Shown one piece after another: positions 44,458 through 53,953 of a DNA stretch of 64,000 nucleotides (the stretch's first letter is position 1; each line of letters opens with the position of its first letter). This DNA is from Pseudoalteromonas sp. EB27. GTDB lineage: Bacteria; Pseudomonadota; Gammaproteobacteria; Enterobacterales; Alteromonadaceae. The stretch spans positions 27,067 to 91,066 of the forward strand of contig NZ_MTQD01000019.1 in the NCBI RefSeq assembly GCF_001974875.1, read 5' to 3'. Position numbers and translations under genes: made by a program. A model generated the notes under the pieces. That model was not told the origin of the DNA. It worked only from the letters and a program-made list of their open reading frames with translations, and made no database searches.

Positions 44458-44589
44458 TATACTAAATTGGGAGGGTGAGAACCCTCGACAGGGTTCGACA
44501 AAATGTCTGGAACATTTTGGGCCGCTGCAAGCGTCGCGCAGCGATTGATTACATGGATGTAAGCAAGTTTACCCTCCCTTTGGACTATA
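44458..44589. repeat. 132-bp multi-hairpin element after the tRNA genes
   Basis: Closing stem GGGAGGGT (44469-44476) / ACCCTCCC (44571-44578), with weaker complementarity out to TATA ends. Inside are four hairpins in a row: GAACCCT-cgac-AGGGTTC, CAAAATGT-ctgga-ACATTTTG, CGCTGC-N9-GCAGCG and TTACAT-gg-ATGTAA. A 47-bp near-copy of the tRNA terminator region (44404-44450) recurs immediately after it (44587-44633). No coding frame. It is a structured intergenic repeat or RNA element. Confidence 0.75.
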
Positions 44590-44597
44590 CTTAATGT

Positions 44598-44620
44598 AAA
44601 CCACTTAGTTGTGGTTTTTT
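44598..44620 (+). terminator. second copy of the tRNA terminator
   Basis: AAACCAC / GTGGTTT around TTAGTT with T6, a near-identical copy of the terminator at 44415 placed after the multi-hairpin element. Confidence 0.8.
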
Positions 44621-44709
44621 GTACCTAAAAATTATAAAAACTAAACAAATTGTGCCTAGTAATAACTTAGGGCATTATTAACACAACTTTAGCCACTTTA
44701 GGTTTAGCT

Positions 44710-45198
44710 ATGATCCGGTTCATATTGCTATCAGTTTGCGCGGCAGCACCATTTTTTACCTTGGCACAAAGTACAACAGTGTATAAGTGTGTAATTAAGG
44801 GCGTTCCTACCTTTAGCCAAACGCCTTGCGCTAAAGATGCACAAGTTATTACTCTTAAAGATATAAACGTAATTGAAGCATACAAAAGCTCTACGCCCGG
44901 TAAAGGTATTACCGACACCTCTGTGGATGACTTCTTAGAAGTTCAACAAATAGAGCGTGAAATAAAGCGCCTTGAGCTATCGATTGCACAAAGCCAAAAA
45001 GAATACGCAGCTAAAAAACAGCAGATAGATTACATGACTCAAGATAAAGCCAATCGTTTAGGCGCTTCGTCTATTGCTGATGCTATCGCAACTAAAACAA
45101 ATTCGTTAAAACAAGCTTACGACGCATCAATTAATCAAACGCAGCAAAAAATAGAGTCATTAAAACAAAGAAAGCAGCTGCTTAGCCAAAACCCTTAA
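44710..45198 (+). CDS. DUF4124-domain exported coiled-coil protein
   Basis: 162 residues. Signal peptide about 1-19 (TLAQ). A DUF4124-like part follows (VYKCVIKGVPTFSQTPCAKDAQVI), with two cysteines. Residues about 75-160 are a coiled coil rich in Gln/Lys/Glu. Periplasmic, function unknown. Its last 17 bases overlap the 3' end of the convergent kynureninase-like gene. Confidence 0.8.
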   Translation: MIRFILLSVCAAAPFFTLAQSTTVYKCVIKGVPTFSQTPCAKDAQVITLKDINVIEAYKSSTPGKGITDTSVDDFLEVQQIEREIKRLELSIAQSQKEYAAKKQQIDYMTQDKANRLGASSIADAIATKTNSLKQAYDASINQTQQKIESLKQRKQLLSQNP

Positions 45199-46306
45199 GC
45201 GCTCGTTTTACTATCGAAATAAACTGATCAACGTCTTCTTGAGTATTATAAATATGTGGCGATACTCGTATCCCAAATTTACGGGCATCTACACTGACTT
45301 TCGCTTTATTAAGCGCTGTAAGTACATGGTCTTGCTGCTTGTTAAAAAACAAAATAACAGTCCCGCTGCACTTATCATCACTCATAGGCGATGCAACATA
45401 TTTGCCTAGTTGCTCATGAATAAGCGTAAGCATAGCTAAATTATGATCTCTTACCTTGTGAGCTGTTAGCTCTGCAAAGTAGGCAATACTATTTGCGGCG
45501 ATAATATAAGGCGCTACAGAAGGGGTGCCACCCCAAAACTTGAGCGCACTGGCGCTATATTCAAAGTGGTTAATATCGAACTCAAATGGATTTTGATGCG
45601 AAAACCAACCCACATCTTTAGGCTTACAATACTCTATTTGGCTTTTGTTAACCCATAAATAAGCTGCACCTGGACCACCACATAGCCATTTAACGCTCGA
45701 GCCAATCATAAAGTCAGCATCAAGTACGCTTAAATCAAGCGGTATAACACCCGCTGACTGAGCAACATCAACTATTGATAAACTATTGGTTAATTTACTT
45801 ATAGCTACAATATCGTATACAGGCGCCTGTACACCTGTATTTGAATACACATGGCTTATAAAAACCAAGTCGATATCGCAAGTTATATAGCGCTGCCAAA
45901 CATTAATATCAGTTAGGTTTTCGTGCTCTGGTATAAACATAATTTGTGCGCACTCTGGTAATGCTTTTTGCATTGCAAAACCCATGCTCGGAAAATCACT
46001 TTGCGCCATAAGCACTTTACAATTTTTTTGCTGTAATCGAGGGTGCGACATAAGCAACTTTGTTAAGCCACTTGATAAATTAACTTGAGGACAAAACTGC
46101 GAACTAGGCGCATTAAATAACTTACTAAGTGCGCTAGTAAATTGCTCAACTGCGGGAAGCCATTGCTGCCAAGGTTCTTTACTTGAGCTCTCCCATGGTA
46201 AAAAATAGTGCTGTGCTAAATATTGCTGTGTATTTTTAAGAGGACGCCCTACCGAGTGGTTTAATAAATAACAGCCATCGGCCATACAAAAATCGTTTTT
46301 AAGCAT
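45182..46306 (-). CDS. kynureninase-like class V aminotransferase-fold PLP enzyme
   Basis: 374 residues. PLP fold-type I. VFISHVYSNTGVQAPVYDI, SIVDVAQSAGVIPLDLSVLDADFMIGSSVKWLCGGPGAAYLWV (the PLP Lys is in SSVKWLCGGPG) and DVGWFSHQNPFEFD closely follow the kynureninase pattern of a Lys in xxYKYLNGGPG and a GWFGH segment. Kynureninase cleaves kynurenine to anthranilate and alanine. One base separates its start from the stop of the PrnB/IDO-like gene, so both are co-translated. A cysteine-desulfurase-like alternative is less consistent with the GWFSH segment. Confidence 0.75.
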   Translation of the reverse strand: MLKNDFCMADGCYLLNHSVGRPLKNTQQYLAQHYFLPWESSSKEPWQQWLPAVEQFTSALSKLFNAPSSQFCPQVNLSSGLTKLLMSHPRLQQKNCKVLMAQSDFPSMGFAMQKALPECAQIMFIPEHENLTDINVWQRYITCDIDLVFISHVYSNTGVQAPVYDIVAISKLTNSLSIVDVAQSAGVIPLDLSVLDADFMIGSSVKWLCGGPGAAYLWVNKSQIEYCKPKDVGWFSHQNPFEFDINHFEYSASALKFWGGTPSVAPYIIAANSIAYFAELTAHKVRDHNLAMLTLIHEQLGKYVASPMSDDKCSGTVILFFNKQQDHVLTALNKAKVSVDARKFGIRVSPHIYNTQEDVDQFISIVKRALKGFG

Positions 46307-46307
46307 G

Positions 46308-47477
46308 CTATTTAATCCATTCTTTAAGCGTATTTAGATCATCAAAACGTGTTTTTATATCGTCGCGTTTTGCGCTGGCTCGCCTATCTCTTAGTTTTTC
46401 GAGCGAATCAAGCAATACATGAAGCGGAGGACCACTTGCTGTTACCTTACTCATATACTGCTGTTGCATATTTTTTGAAGGCTGAGCAATAAACTTTTCA
46501 ACCAGTTGATTATGATGACCGACCGCGGTGTCACCATGTAATTTACACACTTGGATAAATAACTTTGCGTGGTTTTTAAACCAATCTGTATTTTTATATT
46601 GCTCTGCTTGTAAAAAGTCATCCATAAAGCTTTGCATACGCATGGCTTCTCGCAGGATTTGTTGATCCTCTGGCATCATATATAAAAACTTATCCACCAG
46701 CATTTGCGAGTAACTAGGCTCGTTTGCACTACACAGCCCTAACAGCATATCAATCACGTTAATACCTGCAAAGTCACCAGCATTTGCCCCTCTGTAAACC
46801 TCTTTACCTACACGGTACGGTTTATAATAAGGGCGAACGCAGCTAAAAAATCGATCTGTATCGAGCTCAGAATAAAGTGCATTGTTTGACTCAATTACAT
46901 CTATAAGTGCCTGTTTAGCTACTTTTAATAACTCACCACACAAGGGGTGTGAAATGCCTAACGGCAGTATTTTTAATAAAGCATCACTTGCTCGTTTATA
47001 GGCCAAAATACCTTGGGTGTTGTAATCAATAAATAGCTTTTCATCGGGTAAATTAGTAAATCGTTTATAAATACCGTTAAGTGCTTTGTTATGAGTAGTT
47101 AAATGGGCGGTAGCAAAACGAGGGGTTACGCCAATTGATGCACCAATATGCATAGCAAGCGCTGAGGCTTCTATTAGTGGAGAGGTTGTTTCTCTGCTTG
47201 GCTCAGTAATTTCATGGCGCCTACACGCAGCCATAAACAATCCTACGTTACCGAGTAAGTCAAAAGCGCTATCAAAGCCTTGATCTGTGTTGCCCTCGGC
47301 TAATAAATTGCTAATTAATGCGTTGCCTTTTTTTTCTAATTGTTGCTTTAAGGCCTCGCCTACCCCTTCTACATTTGCTTTATCGGTTTGCTGCCAATAA
47401 AGCTGCTCTAATTCACTATTTAAAGTGACAAACTCTGTTCGTATCCAGTGATCGAAAATAGCGGTATGTGTGTTCAT
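46308..47477 (-). CDS. PrnB/DUF1864-type heme protein, indole/tryptophan dioxygenase superfamily
   Basis: 389 residues, all-helical and soluble. Segments such as FDLLGNVGLFMAACRRHEIT, IGASIGVTPRFATAHLTTHNKALNGIY, FFSCVRPYYKPYRVGKEVYRGANAGDFAGINVIDMLLGLC and the HGDTAVGHHNQLVEKF region recall the PrnB (monodechloroaminopyrrolnitrin synthase) family, which shares the fold of indoleamine 2,3-dioxygenase. The histidines near GHHNQL are candidates for heme binding. Paired with a kynureninase-like gene and divergent from an Lrp/AsnC regulator, a tryptophan or indole-derivative catabolic role is inferred. Family call is from memory of motifs. Confidence 0.65.
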   Translation of the reverse strand: MNTHTAIFDHWIRTEFVTLNSELEQLYWQQTDKANVEGVGEALKQQLEKKGNALISNLLAEGNTDQGFDSAFDLLGNVGLFMAACRRHEITEPSRETTSPLIEASALAMHIGASIGVTPRFATAHLTTHNKALNGIYKRFTNLPDEKLFIDYNTQGILAYKRASDALLKILPLGISHPLCGELLKVAKQALIDVIESNNALYSELDTDRFFSCVRPYYKPYRVGKEVYRGANAGDFAGINVIDMLLGLCSANEPSYSQMLVDKFLYMMPEDQQILREAMRMQSFMDDFLQAEQYKNTDWFKNHAKLFIQVCKLHGDTAVGHHNQLVEKFIAQPSKNMQQQYMSKVTASGPPLHVLLDSLEKLRDRRASAKRDDIKTRFDDLNTLKEWIK

Positions 47478-47613
47478 TGTTGTGCTCTATTATTTTTATA
47501 GTTAAATGCTAACAGAGTTCAATGAGTGTAAAACGCCAAAAAAATTAGTAAAAACTGCAATACTTAGCAATAATCACTACAAATATAAAAATAATTAATA
47601 AAAGCCGACAACT

Positions 47614-48069
47614 ATGTTAGATAAAAAAGATCAGCAATTACTCGTTGCACTGCAAAGCCAAGCTCGTATGTCGGTTTCAGACTTGGCCAGTAGTATTAAC
47701 CTATCGGATACACCTTGCCTAAGACGTATAAAAAAGTTAGAGCAAGAAAACATTATTACCGGCTACCACGCCGCCATAAACCCTAAAGCACTTAACCTTA
47801 ATGTGTTGGTATATGCGTTTGTGCGATTAAGCCAAAACTCGGTAAGTGCTGCAGAGCAATTTGAGCAACATGTAGAAAAATTACCACATGTATTAGAGTG
47901 TTGTGTAATATCAGGGAGCTATGATTATTTATTAAAAATAATTGCACATGATCTTGAGAGCTACGAAACATTTGTAAAACATCAACTAGGTGGCTTAAGT
48001 TGTATCGCAAATATAGAATCAACAGTTGTGCTTAAACAATCATTTAGCAAAAAACAGTTACCATTATAA
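47614..48069 (+). CDS. Lrp/AsnC family transcriptional regulator
   Basis: 151 residues. N-terminal helix-turn-helix (LDKKDQQLLVALQSQARMSVSDLASSINLSDTPCLRRIKKLEQENIITGY) and C-terminal RAM ligand-binding domain (VLECCVISGSYDYLLKIIAHDLESYETFV). This family senses amino acids. Divergent from the PrnB/kynureninase pair with about 135 bases between starts, it is the obvious controller, probably with tryptophan or a product as effector. Confidence 0.93.
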   Translation: MLDKKDQQLLVALQSQARMSVSDLASSINLSDTPCLRRIKKLEQENIITGYHAAINPKALNLNVLVYAFVRLSQNSVSAAEQFEQHVEKLPHVLECCVISGSYDYLLKIIAHDLESYETFVKHQLGGLSCIANIESTVVLKQSFSKKQLPL

Positions 48070-48141
48070 AAATAACCCAAATAACTTACTGTTAGCTATA
48101 CTGATATTTCAAAACGATAATAATAATTGCTTGGACCTTAT

Positions 48142-50859
48142 GTGAAAAATTTTAACTCTAAAAATCATTCTATTATTTTTTACATCATGTTTGCTTTAGC
48201 ATATTTTTTAGTGGGTATAGCACTCACTAAACTTGCTTTTAATTCGCAAATAATTCCAATTTGGTTACCTGCTGGTATAGCTTTGGTCGGTTGTTATATT
48301 TGGTGGTGGCGCTTTATCCCGCCTTTATTTGTAGCTGCAATTGCATTTAATTTAAATATTTTTGATAGTTCAGCTCATGAGCTAGTCCTTGTCGGTAACT
48401 CATTTAACGAGGCAATGTATATCGCCTTTGGTGTGGTTATACAGGCAATGGTGGGCGCTGCTTTACTAAAATTTTGGCTTGGCCACCCACTACGCTTTAA
48501 AAAGCGTAAAAACATAATTTACTTTATTCTCGTCATAGCCATATTAGTCAGTTTAATTTCGGCTAACTTTGGCGTGTTCGCTCTTAGTCAATTTAACTCA
48601 GTTTACAGTATTGATAATCATTGGAAGAATGTTATTTACTGGTGGCTTGGCGATACATTAGGAGTAATAATTGCAACTCCGTTTTTACTTTCTTTATTAC
48701 CACAAAAGTCTAACCAACATAATATATCGGCGTTTCCAACAATTGCAGTATGTTCTATTTTATTTGTGTCGGTTGCGGTCACAACACAGCTATACGATCA
48801 AGAAAACCGTATAAGCACAATTAAAATCGCCGAACGTGAAGTACACGTTATAGAAAATAGCCTTTATAGATATACAAATCGCAGTATTATTGCAGTGCAG
48901 AGCCTAGCAAGTCAGGTTCAATCATCTTCAACATTAAGCCAACAAGATTTTTATTCTTATGCTAGCCAATTACTAACCCAGCATGCGTTTATTCACGCTT
49001 TATCGTGGAATGTAAAAATACCTCAAGATCAACGAGACGTCTTTGCTCAAGAGATATCAAACATTTACCATTTAGATGTTGATGTAGTAGGTGAGCCTCT
49101 TGAAATTAGCGATCCCCTTGTTATAGTAAAATACATAGCTCCTTTTAATGGTAATCAAAAAGCTATTGGCTTTAATGTATTTTCAAACCCTGATCGAAAA
49201 AATTCCCTGCTTAACCCTGCTATAAAATATATGCCCGTAGGGACTAAGATAATTCAACTAGTACAGACCAAACAGCCTAAGCCAGCTTATTTATTATTTG
49301 CTCCTGTGTATTCTCAAAGTAACGATAAAGAAACAATTAAAGGCTATGCCACAGGTGTATTTTTAGTACGAAGTATTATTGAACAAGCTATTACTAAACA
49401 GCAGTCTGATATGTTTTCGATTGGTATATATGAAGATACAAACACACCGCCGTTTTATAGTAATTACTCTCAAGATGTTCAGCAAGCCAAAGGCAGCCGT
49501 TTAATGTCGTTTGACGTGGACTTTGCAGGGCAAAAATGGATTGTAAAACTATCCCTTAAAGAAAGCTTTTTAACACAACATAATAGTCAGCTAACTTTAT
49601 TATTACTCATACTTCAAGTTGCCGTATGTTCTTTAATTTTAATGGTTTTACTACTGTTTAATCAGCAACAAATAGCGCTTACACGTCAAGTTGCAGAGCG
49701 TACACACTCACTCGCACAAGCAAAACAGCAGTCCGATTTAGCTAATCAAGCTAAAAGCCAATTTTTAGCTAATATGAGCCACGAAATACGAACACCTCTC
49801 AATGCCGTTATTGGTTTTTCTTCACTTGCTCGCGAAACAGACACTGCAACTACACTCATTGGCTATTTAGATAAAATAAACTCATCATCTAAAAGTTTAT
49901 TAAACTTAATTAATGACATTCTTGATATATCAAAAATAGAATCCCAAAAGTTAGTTATTGAATCTATTGCATTCGACCTAGGTGCCTTAATAACACGCAT
50001 AAACAATATGTTTGAACAAAGTGCTGTTAACAAAGGTATTAAATGGCAAGTTAACTCAAAGCTACCTTTAGATACTTGGTTTATTGGTGACCCTATGCGA
50101 ATTGAGCAGATATTACTTAATTTATGTAGTAACGCGATTAAATTTACAAGCCAAGGCAGCGTTACTTTAAACATAGAAACAGAGTTTACTGCCGCCAATA
50201 AAGTACAGCTTGTTATAACCATTAGGGATACCGGAATAGGTATAAAGCCAAGCCAACATAAAAAATTATTTAATGCATTTACCCAAGCTGATAGCTCTAC
50301 CTCTAGGCAATTTGGTGGTACAGGGCTGGGCTTAACAATAGCAAAAGAGCTAAGCCAATTAATGGGGGGAGAAATAGCACTTGAAAGTGAAATAGATAAA
50401 GGCTCTACGTTTACATTTTCAATGCAATTAGAAACAACAGAGCCTAAAAAAGAACATGTTATTACATTTGATAATACTAATATTACTTCGCTAGACATTT
50501 TGGTCGCAGAAGACAACCCAGTGAATCAAATGGTTATTAAAGCGATGCTTGGCTCGCTGGGGATTGTGCCGTATATAGTAGAAAATGGCGAACTGGCCGT
50601 TGATATAGTTAAAAAGCAGCATTTTGACTTAGTGCTTATGGATTGCCAAATGCCTGTAATGGATGGCTATAGGGCAACGGCCCTAATCCGCCAATTTAAA
50701 ACCGAACAAGAACTCCCGATTATTGCTTTAACTGCCGACGTTATGCCAGAGGATAAAGCACATGCACAAGCCGTTGGATTTAACCAACATCTTGCAAAAC
50801 CGCTTGAACTCATTAAGCTAACTGAGTGTCTTGCCCAATATGCAGTAGTTAATGAATAA
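48142..50859 (+). CDS. MASE1-CHASE hybrid sensor histidine kinase/response regulator
   Basis: 905 residues from the GTG at 48142, six bases after GGA (a TTG at 48127 is an alternative). An N-terminal MASE1-like membrane block of about eight helices (to about 215) with PIWLPAGIAL and WWLGDTLGVIIATPFLLSLLP. Then a CHASE-type periplasmic domain (about 235-490), a further helix, HisKA (KSQFLANMSHEIRTPLNAVIGF), HATPase (NLCSNAIKFT, DTGIGI, GGTGLGLTIAKEL) and a receiver (AEDNPVNQ, phospho-Asp in LVLMDCQMPVMDGYRA). There is no output domain or adjacent regulator. The stop overlaps the next gene by eight bases. Confidence 0.92.
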   Translation: MKNFNSKNHSIIFYIMFALAYFLVGIALTKLAFNSQIIPIWLPAGIALVGCYIWWWRFIPPLFVAAIAFNLNIFDSSAHELVLVGNSFNEAMYIAFGVVIQAMVGAALLKFWLGHPLRFKKRKNIIYFILVIAILVSLISANFGVFALSQFNSVYSIDNHWKNVIYWWLGDTLGVIIATPFLLSLLPQKSNQHNISAFPTIAVCSILFVSVAVTTQLYDQENRISTIKIAEREVHVIENSLYRYTNRSIIAVQSLASQVQSSSTLSQQDFYSYASQLLTQHAFIHALSWNVKIPQDQRDVFAQEISNIYHLDVDVVGEPLEISDPLVIVKYIAPFNGNQKAIGFNVFSNPDRKNSLLNPAIKYMPVGTKIIQLVQTKQPKPAYLLFAPVYSQSNDKETIKGYATGVFLVRSIIEQAITKQQSDMFSIGIYEDTNTPPFYSNYSQDVQQAKGSRLMSFDVDFAGQKWIVKLSLKESFLTQHNSQLTLLLLILQVAVCSLILMVLLLFNQQQIALTRQVAERTHSLAQAKQQSDLANQAKSQFLANMSHEIRTPLNAVIGFSSLARETDTATTLIGYLDKINSSSKSLLNLINDILDISKIESQKLVIESIAFDLGALITRINNMFEQSAVNKGIKWQVNSKLPLDTWFIGDPMRIEQILLNLCSNAIKFTSQGSVTLNIETEFTAANKVQLVITIRDTGIGIKPSQHKKLFNAFTQADSSTSRQFGGTGLGLTIAKELSQLMGGEIALESEIDKGSTFTFSMQLETTEPKKEHVITFDNTNITSLDILVAEDNPVNQMVIKAMLGSLGIVPYIVENGELAVDIVKKQHFDLVLMDCQMPVMDGYRATALIRQFKTEQELPIIALTADVMPEDKAHAQAVGFNQHLAKPLELIKLTECLAQYAVVNE

Positions 50860-52240
50860 TAGTGATTTAATTTTAAGAATAGTTTTAAGAGTAGCTTTTG
50901 GTTTTGTTTTAAGTATTTTTTCGCATATTACCGTCGCTCAAAACTGTATATCGCAGGCAAGCGACTTTAAATTTATAACAAAAAGTAAACAACAAGGCTT
51001 ATTACGCTTTGAAAAAGAGCACAACCACCAGCGCTTTAATTACCACGCCCTTTTACCATTTAACGATTACTTAGATTTTGCATATAAACATATAAATAAA
51101 GCCAATCCACGTTCAAATATGCCATGCCCTATTATTACACAAACGTATCAGCAGTTAGTAACACAAGGTAAGCGAAAACCTGACCCTACTATTACAGGTA
51201 TTATTGCCCCTTTTGAGCTTACGCATCCAAACAGCAATAAAGTTGCGCTATTAATCCACGGACTAACTGACTCCCCCTTTACGTATCACGATTTAGCACA
51301 AGTGTATTATCAGCAAGGCTATACTGTGCGTACTATTTTATTACCAGGACATGGTAGCGCCGCAAGTGCGTTACTCAATGTAGACGTTAACCAATGGCAA
51401 CAAGCAATAAAATACGGTATTGAACGCTCGGTGCAAGACTTTGATGAGGTGATACTCGCAGGTTACTCTACCGGTGCAGCGTTACTTATTGATTACGCAA
51501 CTAAGCACACTGTTTCACCTAAAATTAAAGCGCTTATGCTTTATTCGCCCGGCTCTGAGCCACATAATAAGTACGGCTGGATAGCAAAGTGGATTGATGC
51601 CATACCCTTTGTTAATTGGATTGATAAAGACGCCGATGTAGACTTCGCTAAGTATGAATCATTTCCTTTAAATGCAGCGGCAGCATCATACGATGCAATG
51701 TCACTTGCAAGCGTAAGTAGTTTAAGCAAACGCCCTCCACTTAAATTACCTATTTTTAGTGTGCTTAGCGATATTGATACAACAATAGATACACGGGCCA
51801 CTCTAAAGTTATTAAGTGCATTACACAAAGATAATTCAGTAAAATATAAGCCGCTCGATACTTTAGTACTTTATGGAAGCACTGATATTTTACCGCCAGA
51901 CTTTGCTAGTGACTACACAGTAAATAACCCGCAATGCACAACGTCTCAATGTAAAACGGTTCATGGTATATCGCATATTGCGGTTGTTAACTCGCCGCAA
52001 AATCCACATTATGGAATTAACGCAACCTATCGTAATTGTGGCAGCTTTATTAATGACGAGTCCCTATATAAAACATGTAAAACAACTAAAAACCCACAAT
52101 TAGGAGAGCGTACAAGCGCTAACTTAAAACACTATCCGGCTTTACAGCGCTTAACTTATAATCCTCATTTTACCGAGCTTAAAATGCAAATTAGTACGTT
52201 TATTAAAAACGTAGAACAGCTTAAAACAACTACAAGGTAA
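50852..52240 (+). CDS. exported alpha/beta hydrolase (serine aminopeptidase/lysophospholipase-like)
   Basis: 462 residues. A signal peptide (about 1-29, VAQ-N) precedes a hydrolase core: oxyanion LLIHGLTDSPFTYHD, GHGS, nucleophile in AGYSTGA (Ser about 206), acid near YGSTDILPP (or SDIDTT) and His in HGISHIAVV. Four or more cysteines in the C-terminal half (NPQCTTSQCK, YRNCGS, YKTCK) fit an exported protein with disulfides. It begins inside the kinase gene's last codons, suggesting coupling to it. Confidence 0.82.
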   Translation: MNNSDLILRIVLRVAFGFVLSIFSHITVAQNCISQASDFKFITKSKQQGLLRFEKEHNHQRFNYHALLPFNDYLDFAYKHINKANPRSNMPCPIITQTYQQLVTQGKRKPDPTITGIIAPFELTHPNSNKVALLIHGLTDSPFTYHDLAQVYYQQGYTVRTILLPGHGSAASALLNVDVNQWQQAIKYGIERSVQDFDEVILAGYSTGAALLIDYATKHTVSPKIKALMLYSPGSEPHNKYGWIAKWIDAIPFVNWIDKDADVDFAKYESFPLNAAAASYDAMSLASVSSLSKRPPLKLPIFSVLSDIDTTIDTRATLKLLSALHKDNSVKYKPLDTLVLYGSTDILPPDFASDYTVNNPQCTTSQCKTVHGISHIAVVNSPQNPHYGINATYRNCGSFINDESLYKTCKTTKNPQLGERTSANLKHYPALQRLTYNPHFTELKMQISTFIKNVEQLKTTTR

Positions 52241-52246
52241 GTAGTC

Positions 52247-53386
52247 ATGGGAACGTTTTCGCACCAATGGTTTAGCAGTATTAATGAGATTGATCAGGCG
52301 CAGTGGCAACGTTTATTTGGTGATGAACCATTTACTCAACATGCTTTTTTATATGCCCTTGAACAAAGCCAATGCGTAACACAAAAAAGTGGTTGGCAGC
52401 CCCATCACCTCGCTATTTTTGAAAATGATACGCTCGTTGCACTTGCACCCGGGTATTTAAAAGGTCATTCATACGGCGAGTACGTATTTGACTGGGCATG
52501 GGCAGAGGCATACGAAAAACACGGCTTAGAGTATTATCCAAAATGGCTATCTGGCATTCCCTTTAGCCCCATTGAAGGCAAGCGTATTGCTATTGAACAC
52601 GCTAACCCTAACGTTGTGTACCAATACATTACAGAGCAACTAAACATACACAGTGCTGAGCAAGGGTGGTCGGGATGGCATGTTAACTTTTGCGACCAAG
52701 CCCAAGCTACATCATTAACTGAGCAACACGCCATGTTAAGAGTAGGCGTGCAATTTCAGTGGTTTAATAAAGGTTTTGAAACCTTTGACGATTTTTTGCA
52801 AATACTTAGCTCTCGCAAACGAAAATCCCTTAAAAAAGAGCGAGCTAAAATAGCGCAACAGAATATTGATATTGAATGGCTGCAAGGAACGCAAATTACG
52901 CCCGAGATAATGCAATTGTTTTGTGAGTTTTATCAGCGTACCTACTTAAAGCGATCTGGTCATTTGGGCTATTTAAATATGGAGTTTTTTACGCTTTTAC
53001 ATGCCTTAATGGCTAATAGCCTCGTTATTATGCTGGCCAAAAAAGACGATAACGTGATTGCTGCAACACTTAGTTTAGTAGGTAAAAACACGCTTTATGG
53101 GCGCTACTGGGGAGCAAGTGAGGAAGTAGATTCGCTGCACTTTGAATTGTGTTATTACCAAGGTATTGAGTTTGCAATAAAGCATAAACTCAACTGTTTT
53201 CATTCGGGTGCACAAGGTGAGCACAAAATAGCACGCGGATTTGAACCCGTACTTACCTACTCTGCTCACCATATTGTTGATGGCGACTTCAGTAATGCAA
53301 TAAGCGACTACTTAAAGCGTGAACGCGGCCATATTCATATATATAAAGAGCAATGTAGCTCATTACTGCCGTTTAAAAACGAGTAA
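52247..53386 (+). CDS. FemAB-like peptidoglycan/lipid acyltransferase (GNAT fold, DUF482 type)
   Basis: 379 residues. Segments SWQRLFGDEPFTQHAFLYALEQS, KKSLKKERAKIAQQNIDIEWL, FYQRTYLKRSGHLGYLN and GVQFQWFNKGFETFDDFLQILSSRKRKSLKKER (split here) typify the DUF482/FemAB-like family of GNAT-fold enzymes. Substrate unknown. An AAGG ribosome-binding site precedes the ATG. Starts six bases after the hydrolase stop and overlaps the convergent methyltransferase gene by 24 bases at the 3' end. Confidence 0.85.
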   Translation: MGTFSHQWFSSINEIDQAQWQRLFGDEPFTQHAFLYALEQSQCVTQKSGWQPHHLAIFENDTLVALAPGYLKGHSYGEYVFDWAWAEAYEKHGLEYYPKWLSGIPFSPIEGKRIAIEHANPNVVYQYITEQLNIHSAEQGWSGWHVNFCDQAQATSLTEQHAMLRVGVQFQWFNKGFETFDDFLQILSSRKRKSLKKERAKIAQQNIDIEWLQGTQITPEIMQLFCEFYQRTYLKRSGHLGYLNMEFFTLLHALMANSLVIMLAKKDDNVIAATLSLVGKNTLYGRYWGASEEVDSLHFELCYYQGIEFAIKHKLNCFHSGAQGEHKIARGFEPVLTYSAHHIVDGDFSNAISDYLKRERGHIHIYKEQCSSLLPFKNE

Positions 53387-53953
53387 CTGATTATTTGCAG
53401 GCATGGCTGTATCGCGAATAAGCGTAAGCCCTGCTTGCTTAGCTAATTGTTCAACTGCTTCAAAATCTCTTATTCCACTTAACGGATCGCGCTCTGTTAA
53501 AAAAGCACTAAAGTCATCATTACTTGGACTGGTAAATTCACCTTGGAATTTGAATGGCCCATAAATACACAACATACCGTCGCTATTTAAGTGACGTTTA
53601 ACACCGTCAAAAAAACGTTCAACTAATTGCCAACTCACAATATGAAATGTGTTTGCAGTATAAATAGCGTCAACCTTATCTACTGGCCATTCATTATTTA
53701 AATCAAGCTCAAGTGGTGCATGTAAATTAGTTAAATTAGCTTCGCAGTGCCATAAGTTAATCCCTTCGTGGTTTATAGCGCGATCACTTGTATGCCACTG
53801 TAAATGTGGTAATTGCTCTGCAAAAAAAACACTATGCTGGCCGGTTCCTGAACCGACTTCGAGTACTCTTTTAGTATTTTTTAATACAACTTTTAATTGC
53901 TCTAAAATAGGGGTTTTATTGTTTTCACAGGCTTGTGAAAATGGCTTTGTCAT
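53363..53953 (-). CDS. SAM-dependent methyltransferase, DUF938 family
   Basis: 196 residues from MTKPFSQACENNKTPIL at 53953; the frame opens 11 codons earlier without family residues. The class I SAM site is VLEVGSGTGQHSVFFAEQLPHLQWHTSD, with the acidic motif and DAIYTANTFHIVSWQ characteristic of DUF938. Substrate unknown. Confidence 0.88.
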   Translation of the reverse strand: MTKPFSQACENNKTPILEQLKVVLKNTKRVLEVGSGTGQHSVFFAEQLPHLQWHTSDRAINHEGINLWHCEANLTNLHAPLELDLNNEWPVDKVDAIYTANTFHIVSWQLVERFFDGVKRHLNSDGMLCIYGPFKFQGEFTSPSNDDFSAFLTERDPLSGIRDFEAVEQLAKQAGLTLIRDTAMPANNQLLVFKRQ

